A DNA stretch of 64,000 nt, from contig CM026565.1 in the NCBI GenBank assembly GCA_015143295.1, forward strand, positions 17,122,548-17,186,547, in the 5' to 3' direction. A model generated the notes under the pieces. The model did not search any database, was not told where the DNA came from, and saw nothing but the letters and a program-made list of their open reading frames with translations. Source of the DNA: Tetracentron sinense (Eukaryota; Streptophyta; Magnoliopsida; Trochodendrales; Trochodendraceae). Shown here in pieces: positions 44,206 to 54,370 of this stretch; the stretch's first letter is position 1, and every line of letters starts with the position of its first letter. The position numbers were made by a program, and so were the translations under genes.

Positions 44206-46443
44206 TCAGGCACTTCTGCAACCACAATTTTTCCATTAATATTATCTATTGAGAGTCTTCTAGATTCTAGTAGAGTTGTAAACGAAGCAAATTCGAAGTG
44301 GCCGTTGCTATATCCAATTACATATCCAGCAATCCGTATTCAATAAAATATCCAACAATCCATATTCAATAAAATATCCGATGGATAGTGAAACAGAGTA
44401 TTCTTATTAGACATATATATAATAATATTTCAATTATCCTAGTACTTTAATAAAAAAAATTATAAAAAGAAAAGAAATACCAAAAACTACAAAATATAAA
44501 TTTTATTAATGAAAAATTATTAATTTATTCATTTTTTGTATTAAAAATGCAATGTACTATCTTAAATTTATGCAAAAAGTGTTGAATCTAATTTTATAAT
44601 GATTTAAAATTAGTTCTTTTGTTTTTGAATATTAGGTTTTAGTCCCTAAAACTGTTTTGGTTTATTTCATAAAGATCCCTATTTAAATCCAAGAATTATT
44701 TTTGTATTTGGGGTGACTTGAAGCTTAGTCTCCTTGTGAGACAAGTTTATTTCATTTGTGTGTTTTTCTTTGTAAAACATAGTCCCACATCAGAAAGATA
44801 GAAGAAAGTTTTCATCTTTATAAATGCTTTAAAACTTTACTAGAGTGTTATTTTGTGGTGTAAGTAGTTCTTAGGGTGTATAAAACTTCCATTTTTATAG
44901 CCTTTACACTATATCTTCGACATGTGAGCTACGCTCGCGCAATGAACGTGAGAGTGGCATGTGCGTACAAAGGACAATGGGCTTTGGGCGCTATGAGGCG
45001 CACTTTGCATGTGCGCATCGTCGTTAGTTGCAATTGGTTGCTTCTTCTTTTGTCTGATATTATCGGGGCCATCGGTTAGATGGACCAAAATCGTGTGCTT
45101 CCAAGGAGGCATGTGGCGGGCCGTGTGGGTGTGACCCACACGAATCTGGGTGGGTATGGCCGGCCCATGTTGGTTGGCGGACCTAGATTCTCCATGCAAC
45201 CCATCGGTTGCAGTTAGAGCGGTTAGATTCTTTGAATCTGGATCGTGGGTAGTTATGGTGGTTAACCCAGCGAAAATATGTCATACCACTTAGGACTCTA
45301 TATAAGGAGGGGTTGAGAAGGCTCAAACCCACTAGACGAAATAGAGAGCCCATAAACTCTGTAGAAATAGAGCTAGAGCCCAAAGAACCAAAGAACCAGT
45401 CCGTCTAGAGGAAGAAGACATACCTGCAGTCCAAGGAGGAAGAAGACTTTCATTCTTAGTCCACTAGAGAAGGTCAAACCATAGGCCCGTTCGTGGTTCA
45501 GATTGGACCAAATCCAATTGAAAAAATCAGATTGTGATTCCAGAAATGGTTAATCACAAATTGATCTACTTACAGCCCAATCATGGTGGTAAATCCGAAA
45601 GGTCTAGCCTATTGGTAGTCATTCAATTGACCCACTCAAACAGATCAGTCTAACTGGTTAGTCCTCAGACTGAACCAATCTGATAGATCGACATGAGATG
45701 GCTAAATTAGACCTCCTAAAGTTGTCCTAATGGAACCCTCTAACATATAGTCTAATTAGTTGGTCGACGGACCAAACCAACTTGATTGATCGAATTAAGA
45801 TGGTCCAAACAAACTCAACCAATTGGACCATTCCGGTCCATATACCGTTATGGTGCCAAAATTATGACAGAAAATTGTATGGTTGGCATAGACTCTGAAT
45901 TAAAACAGATTAATGATTTAATCAATTTTTGTTAACTTAAATAAAATGTATTTAACTTATGATTTAATTTAATTTCAATTAAATGGTTGTTTTAATTAAA
46001 GAAAGTGTTTAATTAATTGAACTGATTTCTAAAATGATTTTTTGGACTAAAAATCATGTTTCAATGTTTTAGAATAATTATTTTATTGAAATATATTTTT
46101 CATAAATTTAATTAATCTATTGTGGGATTGTTTTTTTTTTTTTTAATTTAATGGACTTTAAATTAATTATTCGGGCATATTCTAAAAGAGGTTTGGTGCA
46201 CCACAATCCGCCGTGTAGTGCAAACTCGTAGGGATTGATCAGTTGAATTTGAGTTAAGTTGTATCCTGGAGATAGGGCTGTTTTTCCCTTATACATGAGA
46301 GACTTCGACTATCTCAAAGAAAGACTTTGGTTTGAGCGCTTCTCAACTTTGAGGATTCGGTTATATAAATTTGCTCATATATTTATTGTCATTCAATTGT
46401 TTATTTGTCTAACTCGTGCATGGATTTAGGAAATAAATCCAAC
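44206..46443 (+). other. LTR-like remnant zone
   Basis: AT-rich start. AGTCCCACATC at about 44782 and a TATA box (CTATATAAGG, about 45299) are motifs common in plant LTR promoters. The zone ends ATAAATCCAACA (46443), a plausible LTR terminus. No coding region recognised. Element borders cannot be set; several short ACCAACTTGATTGATCG-like related segments occur at 45640-45830. Confidence 0.35.
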
Positions 46444-46644
46444 AAAAAATATATATTAATGAGAGATTTTTATTAATATATATGAATATATATAGAAATA
46501 TGTTATATTATTGGTTGGATATATCAATATCCGGATTCATATATGAATATAAAGGGATAGTAAAAGTAATATTTGTATTGCTTCCAACTTACACATATTT
46601 GGATAATTACCAAAATTCATATACAAACCACATCCGTTGAAAAT

Positions 46645-46928
46645 GCCACCACTCTTCTTCCTGAGAGTTACTCTTCTTGAGAATTACAAGGACTCTCCCT
46701 AAGAGCAACTCCCTATCCTTGGGAACCCTATTCACTCACATATCCTCAACTCACATTACAATAGGACTCATTGAGATTAACCGTGAGCGTGCTCATCTTT
46801 CCGAGAGGTACCTATTTTCTCAAGAGCCACCACACTTCTTCCCGAGAGTCACTCGCACTTCTTGAAAATTACAAGGACTCTCCCTGAGAGCAACTCCCTC
46901 TCCCTGGGAACCTTAATCACTCACATAT
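46645..46928 (+). repeat. Direct duplication of ~100 bp
   Basis: 46645-46743 and 46826-46928 are near copies, sharing GCCACCAC, AATTACAAGGACTCTCCCT, AGAGCAACTCCCT and GGGAACC in order. They are separated by about 80 bp of unique sequence. No gene identified. Confidence 0.8.
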
Positions 46929-47025
46929 TCTTAGCATTATAATAAGCCTACACCCTAGATCTATTTATTTGATTTTAAAACATTAAATCAAATCCTGAAC
47001 CAACTAGGATTTCCCCAAGTTTAAA

Positions 47026-48090
47026 TTTTTTTTTCTTTAATAAAGCCACTTAGAGGGAGTGGGGGGTTTGGCAGACCCCTACCAGTTTATTCATTAATAA
47101 AAATGAGGGGGGGGGGGGGGGGGGGACATAAACCTTACCCCTACAGAACAACCAACAAAAATAAATAATAGGAGGGGGGGGGGGGGGGGGATATAAAACC
47201 TTACCCCTACAGACTCAATAAAGCTTTAATTTTCCCAGGGAGATTATCATGTCTATGAAAAATACCTGAATGCATTCTATCACACCCCATATTAGCCAAC
47301 GCATCAGCCACAGTATTAGCTTCCCTAAATATGTGATGCAAAGAAAAATTATCCGTCATAAGAATCTTGATCTATTTATTCCAGTACCAATTTTTCCAAG
47401 ATCCATTAGCTTTGCCATTCCACTCATCTACCATGCTCTTAGAATCCGATTCAATAATCACATCCTCTAAATGAAGGCTCTTACAAAGATTTAATCCATC
47501 TAAAAGAGCATGAGTTTCCGATGTATAATTAGAGCAAGTCCCATAGTGCGAGAAAAACCCAGCAATAAAATTACCATTATGATCTCGAATAATACTCCTC
47601 TCCTCCCGCATTACTAGGGTTACCTTTGGACATCCCATCAACATTGAACTTGTATTTGGACTGTGGTGGATATATCCATTTAATATTCACCACCCTGAAA
47701 TTACTATGCAAAGGAACTCTAGTAGAAGATAAAGGAGATAAGTCAAATTTATTATTCTCATATGCAGAGTGAATAGCACAAACTTTTTTAGTTATAAAGG
47801 AGATGATGGCTCTAGTATTTCTCGCCTTAGAGTCATGTTTCCTCTTGCATCGCTCTATCAAAATCTCCCAAACTATCAATGTTGGAATGAGAATAAAAAG
47901 ATCATTTTCCCGAGCTACGGCCACTCTAAACCACCTTATTATAGTGCATTGAATGTGATTAGTCTTGGTGTCTCCAAATTTAATGATTGGCACAAAGCTT
48001 TATAGTAAGAGGGAGAAATATCGTGAAGATTATGTACTCCATTAATACTAGCCTTAGTGAATAAAAAGGCTATCATCTGCAAACCCCGAC
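47026..48090 (-). pseudogene. LINE (L1-like) 3' end: RNase H domain and 3' UTR
   Basis: On the minus strand from about 48090: residues resembling the region after LINE RT, then WIYPPQSKYKFNVDGMSKGN, a frame change, and IIRDHNGNFIAGFFSHYGTC, ALLDGLNLCKSLHLEDVIIE and SDSKSMVDEWNGKANGSW. These are RNase H core motifs (N-V-D-G, E-(A)-L, SDSK). The 3' UTR contains two G/C homopolymer runs with duplicated flanks and ends in an A-tail (T-run 47026-47034 on the plus strand). It is 5'-truncated, as is usual for LINEs. Confidence 0.75.
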
Positions 48091-48297
48091 CAAATAAATA
48101 AATAAACAATTATGTACAAACTATGAATGCACATACAGGTATAGATAATAGAGTAGACCACGAATTCCATCTAGGTATGGTGATTTCTTTGTACCAATCT
48201 AAAAGGGTGCATCTCGAATTTCCTCAGTTGAAAAAGCTCTTTTAAGCTCCTACTTCCCCTTAGGTGATAGTGGACTAATCAAGTGAGAGGGTACCTA

Positions 48298-48705
48298 GGT
48301 GGCGTTTGTTAACACTAGTCTAAAAAGAAGTGCTTATTTGAAAATTATGCTTAGTTGAACTTTAGATTGTTAAGTTGAAGGGTAATTGCATGTCTACAAT
48401 TTATAGATTTTAGGGGTAAAAACCTCTACTTTAAAAAATAAGTATGAAGCTATTTTTTAAAGTAGAGGTTTTTACCCCTAAAATCTCTAAAATGTAGACA
48501 TGCAACTATTTTTTAAAGTAGAGGTTTTTACCCTTAAAATCTCTAAAATGTAGACATGCAACTATTTTTTAAAGTAGAGGTTTTTACCCTTAAAATCTCT
48601 AAAATGTAGACATGCAATTAACCTTCAACTTAACAATCTAAAGTCCAACTAAGCATAGTTTTCAAATAAACACTTCTTTTTATACTAGTGTTAACAAACG
48701 CCACC
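48298..48705. mobile_element. MITE with long inverted arms, PIF/Harbinger-like (408 bp)
   Basis: The termini are GGTGGCGTTTGTTAACACTA at both ends in inverted orientation, and the arms extend over 100 bp with few mismatches. A 3-bp target duplication CTA (48295-48297 and 48706-48708) flanks it. TIR style and 3-bp duplication fit a Tourist/Harbinger-type MITE. It contains a 56-bp tandem array derived from its own arm. Confidence 0.75.
48452..48619. repeat. 56-bp tandem array (3 copies) inside the MITE
   Basis: Units start at 48452, 48508 and 48564 (ATTTTTTAAAGTAGAGG..CATGCAA) and are nearly identical. The left arm holds one reverse-complement copy (about 48378-48440), so the array arose by amplification of the right arm's inner part. 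Confidence 0.9.
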
Positions 48706-48739
48706 CTAATCTATTCTACGGCTTGCTAAAAGAAAAGAC

Positions 48740-49030
48740 TATGAATGGAAATTTATATGTTGTGCGATTTTATTTTATTTTTGTTAAGAGATATTCATAT
48801 ATCATTCAGAAAATGAAACAGTGATAGCCCGAGATCCCTGAAAGGAGGGGTACCCCAAGGAGAAAAAACCGAAAAAGAAGATAGGCTCCTAAGGCTCTCG
48901 TTTAACGCTGTCTGAGCCACATTATGGGCAGCTGCGTTTTTGCTTGCCAGTAGGTGAATTGCATCATGACGGAGCCGCAAATACTCTTTTAATTGATGAA
49001 TTTCCTCAATGTGCGAATTGATTCTCATCT
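48740..49030 (-). pseudogene. LINE RNase H C-terminal scrap with A-rich tail
   Basis: Minus strand: ASKNAAAHNVAQTALNESLR, then FSPWGTPPF and a stop after FLNDI, resembling the end of plant LINE RNase H (a His- and Asn-rich AAH.LA..AL helix then W..PP). It is followed on the minus strand by TCATTTTCTGAATGATATAT and an A-rich tail, the usual LINE 3' end. Short; moderate support. Confidence 0.4.
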
Positions 49031-49460
49031 ACGAGCCATTGTCCTTCTCTATCCCTTAATAGTGTTTCATTCCTATTGTTGTATGTTCATTGAACGGTCC
49101 GAGCATGAAAGAACCTGTCCCCAACTCTAACTAGCTGAATTGCGACTTCTAGGCACTCAGTAATTCCTTCTCTCTAGAGGATCTCGGCAAACCTAGATTT
49201 TATTTCACCTTCTTTCTCTTGATCTCATGGGGTCAGCTCTGAGTTTTATTTTCACTCCTTTCAAGCCACTTTGTTCCATTTTCTGAAGGCAGCCTTTACT
49301 TTCTTTAAATGATTTTCCATACAAGAAGCTATTTAGGACTCTGCATTCTCTATTCAAGCCTCTCAAGGTAAGGAAAAGATGGGTATTACTGCCATTTGTA
49401 TGTTCACTCGAGCAACATTTAAAATATCAGGTACATCTACCAAAAACTATATATAAAAAA

Positions 49461-50838
49461 CTAGTGGGCAGCACATGCGAAGCACGTGAAAGAGATGAAG
49501 GGGAGAGACTGAGAAGAGGGACCCTAGTGAGGGCATTTCGATACAAAAAAAATTAAAGAATATTTTGGGTATAGAAACTTGAGGGACATTTTGGATAAAA
49601 AATTGTGAAAGACACGTTGCTTATTGAAATATGATGTTGGGACATTTCCAGAACCAAAAATCTTTAGAGACATTTCAGATATAACAAATAAAGGGGACGG
49701 GCGGGGCTTTGGTGAGACATTCTTTCAAAACATTTTGCCAAGAGAGCGAGGAGTCCGGTTATGCCATTGAGGTCGTCATGTGTCCCTTTTAACACTACTT
49801 AACTGTGATTAAGATTCACCCACCCCTAGGGTTCACCCACTTATACTTTGTTTTTAGAAAAAAAATTACCCTTGCAGTTGGTGAATTTTAATCAAGGTTT
49901 AAAAGAAATTAATGTTTTTTCTAAAAACCAAGAATAAGTGGTTAAACCCTAGGGGTCATTGAATCTTAACCACAGTTGGAGTCCCATTACATCCTTAAGG
50001 TTTCCATGTGTCTCTTTTGACACCCCTTAGTTGTGGTTAAGATTCATCTACTCCTAGAGTTCACCCACCTATCTTTGGTTTTTAGAAGAAAAAAAATATT
50101 AGTTTTTTTAAATCCTAGTTAAAATTCACTAATTTCTAGGGTTTAAATTTTTTTCTAAAATCCAATAATAATTGGGTGAACCTTAGGGGTGAGTGAATCT
50201 TAATCATAGAGAATTTCAAGCCTAATAGATAGATAAGTGAGGAATAATAATATGAGAATTAAACAACATTTAATTAAGTGTTTGTCTTATATAATGATTA
50301 TGGTAAGGGGTAGTTTGGGAATTGTGTAAATTTTCATCTACGTTTTCAAGGGCTCATTATGCAAAGGGTAGTTTTGAAATTTTGTAAAAGGATTCATTAT
50401 GAAAGGGTAATTTTGAAATTACAAAAGATTCAATCAACGTTTTCAACATTGGAAATCCTCTTTATATATAGTAAAGATAAAGGAAATAGACAAAACAATA
50501 CTGAGAAGAAGAATTAGAAATCAGCAGATGAGCAAATGCAAATATAAAATAGATGTAACACTATCAATTTGAAGCAACATTAACTGTGCCCAGGTATACA
50601 TTATTTCTGCGAATATCCTACATTTCAATTAATTCATCATGTCTCTAAAGCTTTTTGGTTCTTAAATGTCCTAACATTATATTTCCATAATCTCATACAA
50701 TTTTTTATTCAAAATGTCCCTCAAGTTTCTATACCCAAAATATTATTTTGTTTTGTTTTGGAAATGCCTCACTAGGGTCCCTCTTCCCAGTCCCTCTCCC
50801 CTTCCTCTCTCACGTGCATTACACATGCCGCCCACTAG
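49461..50838. mobile_element. MULE-like element with ~230-bp terminal inverted repeats
   Basis: Left TIR starts CTAGTGGGCAGCACATGCG; the right TIR is its reverse complement ending CCCACTAG at 50838. Similarity extends about 230 bp into each side. Flanks TATAAAAAA (49452-49460) and TATAAAATA (50839-50847) are a 9-bp duplication with one mismatch, characteristic of Mutator-like elements. There is no coding capacity. Two foldback repeats lie inside. Confidence 0.75.
49765..50215. repeat. Two adjacent foldbacks inside the MULE-like element
   Basis: Unit one (about 49765-49985) and unit two (about 49995-50215) each have arms reading CATGTGTC(C/T)CTTTT..TTAAGATTCA and a reverse-complement partner. 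They resemble each other and the pair at 29220-29912, so this is one foldback family that tends to occur in twos. Confidence 0.65.
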
Positions 50839-51006
50839 TATAAAATAATGAAAATTTCTACAGAAAAAAAAAGGAAGAAAAATGATAGCCACCCACATGC
50901 AACAAATTATAAATTGAAAATAAAGAATTAAATAAAATAATAAATAGTAGAAAGTTATCACAATAGAAATAAAAATCACCGAAACCGATACAAAACGGGC
51001 GATATG
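50839..51006. other. Short unassigned AT-rich spacer
   Basis: Between the MULE-like element and the family X LTR. No feature seen. Confidence 0.4.
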
Positions 51007-52799
51007 TGTAGAACCCCAGAAATTCAAGTTCACTATACTATGAATAGTGCCAGTGAAAGGTGCCCTTGTATGGTATGTGTGAAGGCCTAAGGCCTCCCAT
51101 TGTGTTCTTGATATTATGATTAGTCAATTGAGGGTTTTAGGTACATGGTTTGAGTCATAAAAAGAGAGTGTAAAGATACTCTAAGTAAGTGAAATCAAGG
51201 GTACAAATACCCTAAGTGTTTCATTGGGTTGTTGGTGAATAGTGCTAGTGCATGAGGCATAGAGAGGCCGGAGCCTCTCATGCATGTCGGTGTGAATTTA
51301 ATGATCATTGAGGTGGGTTAAAGACTTATGGAGAATGATTTATGAGGTGTGAGTAGGGTGTTGGACACAAGGGGAAAAGAGTGAAAACACTCGAGGTATT
51401 CTAGGTGTCGAAAAGGTATGTTTCGGCATTTACCTCAACTTTAAAGGGCTCTAGTTTAGTCATCGTTGCTCAGAATTGAGTGATTACTGAATTTTTGGAA
51501 AGGTATTAGAACCCTCTTCAAGGTTCATGATCTCTTTCCCTGATTTTGAGTCGGGGTTGAGTCAAAAGTGGGATTTCCAAAATCGGGTTGGCTGCAAATT
51601 TGGGCTGTCGCAACCCATTGCAGACCAGTCAGCTTTAGGGGAATTTTTGTCTATGAATAAAGAAGAATTAGAATTTTTTAAAAACATGAAAGTTGTTCCT
51701 CTTCGAAAGACGAATCCAACACAAGTTGAATCGTCAAAATCGGAGTACCGAGTCAAAAGTTATGGCCAAAATACTGAAGTGCGTTCTGCAGCACCAGTCA
51801 AGACCGAGAGATCGGTCCACTACCGGTAGATCGGTCATAAGCACCGATCGATCGGTCCACTACCGGTAGATCGGTCATCTATCGGTCCTACGCGATTTTC
51901 AGAAATTTTTTTAGGGGTTTTTTGGTCTTTTGGCCACTCCACCCTTATTTTTAAGGGTTGGCTCGAGCCAAGGGTGTTCATAAACACCCTTAGCCATATT
52001 TTGAGAGGGAGTGAGAGAGGAGAGAAGGGGTTTTCACCCTAGGGCATCAACTTGAGAAAATCAAGGGGTTTTGGAACCCATGACCATCTCAAAAGCTTGG
52101 ATCTCTCAAATCCAACCTCAAGCACGTGTGGAGTCCCATTCCAAGCTAGGGCAGCGTTCTCCACAGCGTTTTTCAAGGGTTTTCTTCTCTTCTTCAAGGT
52201 TAGTACACCCTACTAACTTTCCCTAGCGATAATCTAGGCTTTTTATGTGAAATGTGATTCATGTTAGTAGGTTTCCTTCCTTGTAAAATGTATCATTCTA
52301 ATAATTATAAACAAGAAAAGGAAAAAGGATATGGATGTGTGGATGGGAAATTGATTGAGGCGATGGGATGCCGAATGTATGATGTGTGGTATGTGTGGTT
52401 TGTGTAATGGAAAAATGGAGGATGGGCATTTTACCAATAATGAACTCACTTTGATTATTGGATGGAAAATATGCACTAAAAATAAGAAGATGAACTATGG
52501 AGGAACATTGCATGTGATGTGTTTGACAAAATGCCTAAACTATGAAATAATGATTTGAAGGAAGAAAAAGGGAAATAGGCCTTATACATGTATTCTCATG
52601 AATGATGAATGGATTTAAATACCATGTTGATTACTCAAATCCTCATATGCATATATTGTGAATTGAATGGTGATGTCATACCTCTCTTATTATCCTTATT
52701 CCATGGTTGTCATGATTGACACGTACACGAGCACGCATGATAGCATGAACCGAGATTTCAAGAGCATGTGCATATAATAACCAACAAGAAAATATTGCA

Positions 52800-53095
52800 T
52801 GTCAAGGAGGTTGGTAGCCCAGGGATATTCGGGTACTAGCCTCTGGCTCATAAGAAAACTAAACAAGTAATAAAAATCACATATTGTCAAGGAGGTTGGT
52901 AGCCTACGGACATTCGGGTACTAGCCTCTGGCTCACAAGAAAACTAAACAAGTAATAAAAATCACATATTGTCAAGGAGGTTGGTAGCCCAGGGACATTC
53001 GGGTACTAGCCTCTGGCTCACAAGAAAACCATACATATCAAGGAGGTTGGCAGCCCAGGGAGATTCGGGTGCTAGCCTCTGGCTCACAAGTTACC
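52800..53095 (+). repeat. Tandem repeat (~60-88-bp units, four copies) in family X copy C
   Basis: Units start at CAAGGAGGTTGG(T/C)AGCC and contain CTAGCCTCTGGCTCA(C/T)AAG, as in copy A, with spacers of different length. Shared between insertions at distant places, so the array predates their dispersal. Confidence 0.85.
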
Positions 53096-53402
53096 AGATG
53101 CAAGGTTACAAGATGATGACAAGACATTCATGCATGCACGCATACATGATTTTTACAATGCATACCAAGACATGGAAACGGGTTTTCAAGCATGAGTTTT
53201 GTCGGCGTTTTTGCATTCATGCACATCAAGATGATAATATTTCTCCATGTTTAATATTGTTTGATTCTATGATCTTACTATTACCTGGATTGATGATTGG
53301 TATTGTACTACTCCTTGCGTGTTTATTATTGTTATGGATAGCTAGAAGCTTGTACTCGCTGAGTATTCCATGCTCAGCCGTACTTTCATGTCAGCAAGTA
53401 CT

Positions 53403-53526
53403 GAGGGAGCCCTCGACCCAGAGCCTTGGGTCGAGGAATAGTATATCGATGAGAGAGCCGTCTATCCTACTGCAGTCTCAGGCGGACCGAGACCTTGACG
53501 TGTGGCTGTACCTCGACTACTGTTGA
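53403..53526 (+). pseudogene. Micro-ORF of family X, copy C (decayed)
   Basis: Corresponds to 15412-15537: start codon replaced (GAG), EPWVEE then TAG at 53439-53441, a 2-nt deletion, and the C-terminal QSQADRDLDVWLYLDYC in a shifted frame. The acceptor GGCAGGT has become AGCAAGT. A dead copy. Confidence 0.5.
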
Positions 53527-53762
53527 GGGGAGAGTACGAGAGGGTGCTTATGTATTTTGACATTTTGATAGGTGGGCATGTCCACCTTAGACTTAGGCAT
53601 GTTGTATATATGTTAACTTTGAATACTATTTTGGAAATCTTAGAAGAAAAGAAAAAGTTAGTTTACGCTTCCGCATTTATGTTTAGCTTCCGCGCTCTGA
53701 TTATCATTGTTTAGTACTTTAATTATCTTGTTCATGACAGGATGGTTTGGCAGGTACGTATA

Positions 53763-54030
53763 CACTACAAAATTAATGGCCTTCAGCGTCACCTTTTTAA
53801 CGGCGTTTAGAAAAAAATGCCTCTAAAGGACACAAACAGCGGCATTTTAATTGAAACATCGCAGATAGAAAAGCGGGAAAGATGTACCGCGGCATTTATA
53901 AAGCTATTAGTGCACCATTAACGGCATTTTTTTTAAAAACGCCGCGGAAAACATGGCGGCACGTATTAAAACATTTAAGGGCATTAATGGCGTTTATTAA
54001 AAATGCCGCTAAAGGCGGTTTTAGGGCCCC
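53763..54030 (+). repeat. Terminal and subterminal repeat region of CACTA
   Basis: CACTA tip followed by repeated GCGGCATTT, AACGGCATTTTT, AAACGCCGCGG and AAATGCCGCTAAAGG words in both orientations, the usual transposase-binding subterminal repeats. Confidence 0.75.
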
Positions 54031-54370
54031 AGCTTTTCCCTTTTCCCTCTTCTTTTCCACTTTCCCTCCATTTTCCTCTCCTCCTCCTGCTCCATACTCC
54101 TATTTCCCTCCATTTTCCTCTCCTCCTCCGTGCTCCCTACTCCTCTGTGCTCCCACCTCCGGCTCCATCCTCGGTTCCGACCACCTCCGGCTTCGTGCTC
54201 CTCTGGCTCCGACCACCTCCGGCTTCGTGCTCCTCCGGCTCCGACCACCTCCGGCTTCGTGCTCCTCCTGCGCTGCTCCGACCACCTCCTGTGCTGCTGC
54301 GGCTCCATCCTCTGCGCTGCTGCTCCGACCATCTCCTAGGGTTTGCAGATTTCGATCACCATTGATAAAG
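54031..54370 (+). other. CT-rich leader exon candidate with 33-bp tandem repeats
   Basis: Strongly CT-rich. Three copies of a 33-bp unit containing GACCACCTCCGGCTTCGTGC lie at about 54175-54270. It ends TTGATAAAG/GTAACT, a good donor at 54371. This could be the 5' untranslated exon of the transposase transcript, with the intron running to the acceptor at 58562. The several overlapping open frames are low-complexity and not supported as proteins. Confidence 0.4.

Larger units (their letters stand above)
51007..53762 (+). mobile_element. Family X LTR, copy C, interrupted by CACTA
   Basis: Starts TGTAGAACCCCAGAAATTC. The motif cluster ACCGATCGATCGGT lies at 51800-51893, the leader matches copy A (GAGAGGGAGTGAGAGAGGAG), donor CAAG/GTTAGT is at 52199, tandem repeats at 52800-53095, stem-loop 53358-53378, then a decayed acceptor and micro-ORF. 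Homology to copy A continues to GTACGTATA (53762), where the CACTA transposon begins. The missing LTR end (about 40 bp in copy A) should lie beyond the CACTA element outside the window. Confidence 0.75.

Noticed and set aside
47769..48005. Plus-strand open frame opposite the LINE
   Set aside because: Antisense to recognisable LINE coding sequence.
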